From NCBI RefSeq assembly GCF_900105715.1, contig NZ_FNRY01000001.1, positions 1,612,001-1,676,000 of the forward strand: a stretch of 64,000 nucleotides of DNA, in the 5' to 3' direction. The notes beneath the pieces are model-generated. The model ran no database searches and was not told the DNA's origin. It saw only the letters and a program-made list of their open reading frames with translations. A program made the position numbers and the translations under genes. The stretch is from Paramicrobacterium humi. GTDB lineage: Bacteria; Actinomycetota; Actinomycetes; Actinomycetales; Microbacteriaceae. Shown here piece after piece: positions 59,901 to 64,000 of the stretch. Each line of letters begins with the position of its first letter. Position 1 is the stretch's first letter.

Positions 59901-61355
59901 TCACTTCCTGTTGTCCGGGCCGAGATCGGGGCTCTTCGTGTAGCCGAACTCGTGCCGCAGCGCCGAGAGTGCGGCGCGCCAGCCGCCGAGCCCGTGGACG
60001 CCCGGTCCGGGCGGCGTCGACGCGGAGCACAAGTAGAGACCGGGCACGGGAGTGCGCCACGGGTCGGGAGAGGGGACGGGACGCGCGATCAGCTGCCGCA
60101 GGTTCACGTCGCCCGCGGCGATGTCGCCGCCGACGTAGTTGGGGTTGTAGTTGTCGAGATCGACGGCCGTGCGCGCGGAGCTCGCGATGATGAGGTCGCG
60201 GAAGCCGGGCGCGAAGCGTTCGATCTGCCGCGTTATCGCCTCTGTGCGGTCGAGTGTTGATCCGCGGGGAACGTGCGTGTACGCCCACAGCACGTGCTTT
60301 CCCGTCGGCGCGCGCGTCGCGTCGAACTGGCTCGGCTGCGACACGAGCACATACGGGTCGTCGGGGTGGCGGCCGCGAGCGACCTGCCGTTCGCTGCGCG
60401 CGATGTCGGCGCGCGTGCCGGCGAGGTGCAGCGTTGCCGTCTTCGCCAGGTCGGATGCCGCCCACGGCACGGGCCCCGAGAGCGCGAAGTCGACCTTCGC
60501 GACCGCCTGGCCGAAGTGGAAGCGGTCGAGCCACCGCGCATACGCGGGCGGAAGCCGGTCGCCCGCGATCTGCTGGAGCCCTGCCGCGCTCGTGTCGAGG
60601 ATGACGGCGCGGGCCCGGGGCAGCTCCGCGAGGCTCGAGATCTCGTGGTCGGTGACGATCTCGGCGCGGTGCGCGACAGCATCCGCCGCGAGCGCGTCGA
60701 CGATCGCCTGGCTTCCGCCGATCGGGATCGGCCAGCCGCCCGCGTGGGCGTAGAGCGCGAGAACGAGGCCGGCCGCGGCGGGGGCGAGGCCCGGAAGGGG
60801 TCGGATCGTGTGCGCGAACACGCCCGTGAGCATCGCGGGCGCCTCCGCCGTCTTCCAGCGCAGGTTCCATGCGGGACTGCCCTGCTCGAGCACGCGCAGT
60901 CCGAATCGCGCGAGAGTGATCGGATGCCGCGGAATCGTGAGCATCGAGCGCGAGACGAAGTCGGAGACGTCCTCCGTCCGCTCGAGAAGCGGAAGAAAGA
61001 GGGAGCGCCACGCCTCGCCGTCGGCCCCGAGCTCATCGGCCGTGCGCTGCAGGTCGATCCACGCGCGGCCCGCACGCGCGCCGTCGAGGGGGTGCGCGTA
61101 CGACAGGGGAGGGATCGCGAACTCGATGCGCTCGTGCAGTCGGAACCGTTGGAAGAACGGCGACGCGTAGGCCATGGGATGAACGGCCGAGCACACGTCG
61201 TGGTGGAACCCGGGAAGCGTGAGCTCGGCGGTGCGTGCGCCCCCGCCGATCGTCGCACCCTTCTCGTAAACGCGCACGGACAGACCGGCTCGTGCGAGCG
61301 TGACCGCGGCGGCGAGCCCGTTGGGGCCCGATCCGACGACGACCGCGTCGAGCAT
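59901..61355 (-). CDS. FAD-dependent oxidoreductase, phytoene-desaturase-like
   Basis: A 484-aa protein. LDAVVVGSGPNGLAAAVTLARAGLSVRVYEKGATIGGGARTAEL is the FAD-binding N-terminus, and the end GLYLCSASTPPGPGVHGLGGWRAALSAL is the closing FAD motif of the carotenoid-desaturase/retinol-saturase group. Many actinobacterial members act on unknown lipids. ATG at base 61355 is preferred over GTG 61361 by distance to the GGGGG ribosome site. No carotenoid synthesis genes are in view. Confidence 0.82.
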   Translation of the reverse strand: MLDAVVVGSGPNGLAAAVTLARAGLSVRVYEKGATIGGGARTAELTLPGFHHDVCSAVHPMAYASPFFQRFRLHERIEFAIPPLSYAHPLDGARAGRAWIDLQRTADELGADGEAWRSLFLPLLERTEDVSDFVSRSMLTIPRHPITLARFGLRVLEQGSPAWNLRWKTAEAPAMLTGVFAHTIRPLPGLAPAAAGLVLALYAHAGGWPIPIGGSQAIVDALAADAVAHRAEIVTDHEISSLAELPRARAVILDTSAAGLQQIAGDRLPPAYARWLDRFHFGQAVAKVDFALSGPVPWAASDLAKTATLHLAGTRADIARSERQVARGRHPDDPYVLVSQPSQFDATRAPTGKHVLWAYTHVPRGSTLDRTEAITRQIERFAPGFRDLIIASSARTAVDLDNYNPNYVGGDIAAGDVNLRQLIARPVPSPDPWRTPVPGLYLCSASTPPGPGVHGLGGWRAALSALRHEFGYTKSPDLGPDNRK

Positions 61356-61486
61356 AAGCACCGGCCCCCTCGTTCTGGTGCTCCCACGCTACAGCGATCG
61401 GCCCTCGCGCGGCAGGCCTTGACGAAGCGAGAGGATTCGCATTCGCGATTTGCTGTGACGTTCCTGCGTCCCTCTGGAGGTCGATA

Positions 61487-62134
61487 GTGCACGGGTGCAA
61501 GGATGCATGGGTGCAAACAGCAACTCCTCTGGGACACCGAGAGCGCAAACGCGAGCAGACGCGCGCGCGGATCGAGGCGGCCGCGGCCGAGATCGTGCTG
61601 ACCGACGGCCTCGATGCGCTCACGATCGACGCGATCGTCGCGCGCGCCGACGTGTCGCGGCGCACCTTCTTCAACTACTTCGACGGCAAAGACGACGCCG
61701 TCCTCGGCTTTCGGCACAGCGACGAGACCGAAGCGCTCGTCGCCCAGCAGCTCGTGATCATCGAGAGCACGGATGCCGTCGAAGGCGTCGTGCGGCTCCT
61801 GTTCGGGCTGATGGGCACCGCGGGAGCGGATCTGACGCTCGAGCCGGTTCGCCGCCGGATCCTGCAGGATCACCCGGAGCTGCTGCAGCGCAAGTTCAAC
61901 CAGATGCACCGGGTGCACAGCGCGCTCGGCGCCGCGACCGTCGAGCTCATGAAGCGCGATCACCGGTTCGCGGCGACCGAGATCGCCGAGGCACAGGCGC
62001 AGGTGCTCCTGATGATGTGCACGGCGGCGGTCAAGTCCGTCGCGCTCGAGCTGCTCGGCGCCGACGCGTCGGGCGAGCCGATGATCGAGCGAGCCACCGA
62101 GCTTGTCAAAGACGTGACGGAGAAGATCGCATGA
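61487..62134 (+). CDS. TetR-family regulator of the neighbouring exporter
   Basis: A 215-aa protein. TRARIEAAAAEIVLTDGLDALTIDAIVARADVSRRTFFNYFDGKDDAV is the HTH (about 24-72). The rest is helical and unclassified. GTG 61487 follows GGAGG at 6 bases, and its first codons lie inside the TGCA repeat. It overlaps the MFS gene start (ATGA) and probably represses that exporter, a common TetR arrangement, with the drug as inducer. Confidence 0.87.
   Translation: MHGCKDAWVQTATPLGHRERKREQTRARIEAAAAEIVLTDGLDALTIDAIVARADVSRRTFFNYFDGKDDAVLGFRHSDETEALVAQQLVIIESTDAVEGVVRLLFGLMGTAGADLTLEPVRRRILQDHPELLQRKFNQMHRVHSALGAATVELMKRDHRFAATEIAEAQAQVLLMMCTAAVKSVALELLGADASGEPMIERATELVKDVTEKIA
61488..61515. repeat. 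Four TGCA boxes at exact 8-bp spacing over the tetR start
   Basis: TGCA occurs at 61488, 61496, 61504 and 61512, separated by CGGG, AGGA and TGGG. The array covers the first codons of the TetR gene and is probably its operator; a tandem 8-mer expansion is the alternative. Confidence 0.55.
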
Positions 62135-63765
62135 GCAGAGAACACGCCCCGGCGCGGGTCGCGCCGACAAACCACGAGAAGCGCAACATCCTGCTCATGT
62201 TCGCCGGGCTCATGGTGACGATGCTTCTCGCCTCGCTCGACCAGACCATCTTCGCCACGGCGCTGCCCACGATCGTCGGCGACCTGAACGCCGCCGACGA
62301 GATGAGCTGGGTCATCACGATCTACCTGCTCGCCTCCACCGTGATGCTGCCCATCTACGGCAAGCTCGGCGACCTCATCGGGCGCAAGGGACTGTTCATC
62401 GCGGCGATCTCGGTCTTCGTCATCGGCTCGATCGTCGGCGGCTTCGCCCCCGACATCACGTGGCTCATCATCGGCCGCGGGGTGCAGGGAATCGGCGGCG
62501 GAGGACTCATGATCCTCTCGCAGGCGATCATCGCCGACGTCGTCCCCGCGCGCGAGCGCGGCCGCTACATGGGAGTGATGGGCGGCGTGTTCGCCGTCTC
62601 CTCCGTCGCCGGCCCGCTGCTCGGCGGATGGTTCACCGACGTGATCGGCTGGCGCTGGTGCCTGTGGATCAACATCCCCCTCGGCATCCTCGCGATCCTC
62701 GCGGCCGTCGCGTTCCTCCACCTGCCCGACCACTCTCGCCGCGACGTGCGCGTCGACGTGCTCGGCATCGCCCTTCTCGCCCTCGCCTCCACGGGTCTCG
62801 TGCTCGTGAGCGTCTGGGGCGGCGTCACCTACGACTGGAACTCCCCGACGATCATCGGCCTCATCGCAGGCGTGGTCATCTGCGCCGTCGCGTTCGTCTT
62901 CGTCGAGCGCCGTGCGTCCGAGCCGGTCATGCCGCTGCGGCTCTTCCGCGCGCGCAACTTCGGGCTCACGACGGGAGCGGGACTTCTCATCGGCGTCGCG
63001 ATGTTCGGCACGATCGCGTACACGCCGACCTACCTGCAGATGGTCACGGGCGCGAATGCCACCCAGGCCGGCCTCATGATGATCCCCATGATGGCGTCCG
63101 TGCTGGTCTCCTCGATCGTCTCGGGTCAGATCATCAGCCGCACCGGCCGCTACAAGTGGGCGCCGATCGCCGGCACCCTCGTGACGGGACTCGGCCTGCT
63201 CCTGCTGTCGACGATGTCACCCTCGACACCGGTCTGGGTCACGTGCTGCTTCCTCGCCGTCATGGGCCTCGGGCTCGGCTTGTGCATGCAGAACCTCGTG
63301 CTCATCGTGCAGAACACGTTCCCGAACGCGGTCGTGGGCACGGCCACCGCGACGAACAACTACTTCCGCCAGATCGGGGCCTCGCTCGGCTCGGCCATCG
63401 TCGGCACCGTGTTCACCTCACGACTCGTGAACCTCTTGAGCGAGCGGATGCCGCCGGCGGCGGGCTCGCAAGCCGGGTCCTCGAACGCGTTCACGCCGGA
63501 CGCCGTGAAGAGCCTCCCCGAAGCCGTGCGCAGCATCATCATCGGCGCGTACAGCGACGCGCTCACGCCGATCTTCCTCGTCATGGTCCCGCTCATGATC
63601 ATCGCCGCGATCCTCATCTGCTTCTTGCGCGAGGATCCGCTCAAGACCACGATCGATCGCGGCAGCGTCACGGCGGACAGTCTCGAGATCGACGGCTCGA
63701 ACGCCGTCCCGTCGACGACGGCGGAGTTCTCGAACAGTCGCGCCGAGCGAGCGCCGGGGCGCTGA
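62131..63765 (+). CDS. MFS multidrug exporter, DHA2 (EmrB/QacA) family
   Basis: A 544-aa protein with 14 predicted membrane helices. Signatures: LDQTIFATALPTIVGDL in helix 1, GKLGDLIGRKGLF after helix 2, GRGVQGIGGGGLM in helix 4 and GPLLGGWFTD in helix 5 (the antiporter motif C). It should export drugs with proton exchange. It is translationally coupled to the TetR gene upstream. Confidence 0.92.
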   Translation: MSREHAPARVAPTNHEKRNILLMFAGLMVTMLLASLDQTIFATALPTIVGDLNAADEMSWVITIYLLASTVMLPIYGKLGDLIGRKGLFIAAISVFVIGSIVGGFAPDITWLIIGRGVQGIGGGGLMILSQAIIADVVPARERGRYMGVMGGVFAVSSVAGPLLGGWFTDVIGWRWCLWINIPLGILAILAAVAFLHLPDHSRRDVRVDVLGIALLALASTGLVLVSVWGGVTYDWNSPTIIGLIAGVVICAVAFVFVERRASEPVMPLRLFRARNFGLTTGAGLLIGVAMFGTIAYTPTYLQMVTGANATQAGLMMIPMMASVLVSSIVSGQIISRTGRYKWAPIAGTLVTGLGLLLLSTMSPSTPVWVTCCFLAVMGLGLGLCMQNLVLIVQNTFPNAVVGTATATNNYFRQIGASLGSAIVGTVFTSRLVNLLSERMPPAAGSQAGSSNAFTPDAVKSLPEAVRSIIIGAYSDALTPIFLVMVPLMIIAAILICFLREDPLKTTIDRGSVTADSLEIDGSNAVPSTTAEFSNSRAERAPGR

Positions 63766-63771
63766 CCGCCG

Positions 63772-64000
63772 CTACTCCGGCCGCAAGCGCAGCTCGTGCA
63801 TGCCGCCGTCGACGGCGATGGAGGTTCCCGTGGTCGAGCGTGATCGCGGGCTCGCGAGGTAAGCGACGGCGTCGGCGACTTCGGCCGGGGCGACGAGCCG
63901 CCCGTGGGGCTGGCGCGCTTCGAGCGCCGCGCGCTCGGCGGCGGGGTCGTCAGCGGCATCCAAAAGCCTTCCGACCCAGGGAGTGTCGGCGGTGCCGGGG
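63772..64000 (-). CDS. Short-chain dehydrogenase/reductase, C-terminal part (partial)
   Basis: The frame enters from the right edge. TADTPWVGRLL, RQPHGRLVAPAEVADAVAYLASPRSRSTTGTSIAVDGGMHEL is the standard end of an SDR, whose TG...DGG motif closes the fold. The catalytic Tyr-x3-Lys and the NAD site lie outside the window. It is convergent with the exporter gene, 6 bases apart. Confidence 0.9.
   Translation of the reverse strand, partial: PGTADTPWVGRLLDAADDPAAERAALEARQPHGRLVAPAEVADAVAYLASPRSRSTTGTSIAVDGGMHELRLRPE

Noticed and set aside
1-64000. CRISPR arrays, rRNA or tmRNA
   Set aside because: No regularly spaced repeat clusters and no rRNA- or tmRNA-like conserved segments were seen.

Overview
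The window is high-GC DNA from an actinobacterium, most likely Micrococcales and probably Microbacteriaceae-like. The basis is the GC-rich codon use, GTG starts, many apparent leaderless genes, a gamma-butyrolactone-receptor-type TetR protein and actinobacterial ars gene fusions. No rRNA or species marker is present, so the genus is open. Chromosomal-looking genes sit at both ends: about 1-5.5 kb (TetR regulator, ArsB/SLC13-type permease, KimA-like permease, universal stress protein, FBP-like zinc protein) and about 55.5-64 kb (tRNA-Gly, dcd, nucleosidase, ABC exporter, SRPBCC protein, FAD oxidoreductase, TetR plus MFS exporter, SDR end). The roughly 50 kb between them is accessory DNA, ending on the 3' side of the tRNA-Gly gene.

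Accessory region, left to right. (1) 6.5-13.2 kb: a Tn7-like transposon with tnsA, tnsB, tnsC and a tniQ whose product carries five treble-clef zinc modules. An HTH gene is divergent, repeats that may be transposase sites lie near both ends, and a decayed gene lies against the left end. (2) 13.2-23.3 kb: a damaged recombinase gene, then an arsenic and metal resistance island. It holds arsR with a divergent flavoprotein, a CmtR/P-type ATPase/LspA/thioredoxin-like operon, and a convergent trxB-trxA-acr3-arsR/arsC fusion-arsC operon. The two arsenic transcription units share one operator sequence. (3) 23.6-26.6 kb: copy 1 of an unrecognised six-gene module (called A-F here): a helicase-associated-domain protein, two small beta-type proteins, a calcineurin-like phosphoesterase, an unknown protein and a third small beta-type protein. 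(4) 26.6-33.2 kb: LacI-controlled ABC sugar importer with a GH2 glycosidase. (5) 33.4-34.5 kb: a small zinc protein and an HNH protein. (6) 34.8-42.0 kb: a MocR regulator divergent from a TRAP transporter, PaiB-like flavoprotein and amidohydrolase. (7) 42.3-46.1 kb: two small genes and copy 2 of the module, complete. (8) 46.2-55.0 kb: defence-like genes, namely a HEPN protein, a single-chain type ISP-like restriction-modification-helicase enzyme and a GHKL-ATPase protein.

The strongest candidate for an undescribed system is the A-F module. Two diverged copies keep the same gene order and the same start/stop overlaps. They also keep a leader hairpin that pairs with the ribosome binding site of gene A and shows compensatory base changes, and a promoter box at exactly the same distance from the leaderless start of gene B. 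Copy 1 has an extra 50-codon gene and a truncated last gene; copy 2 sits directly beside the defence-like genes.
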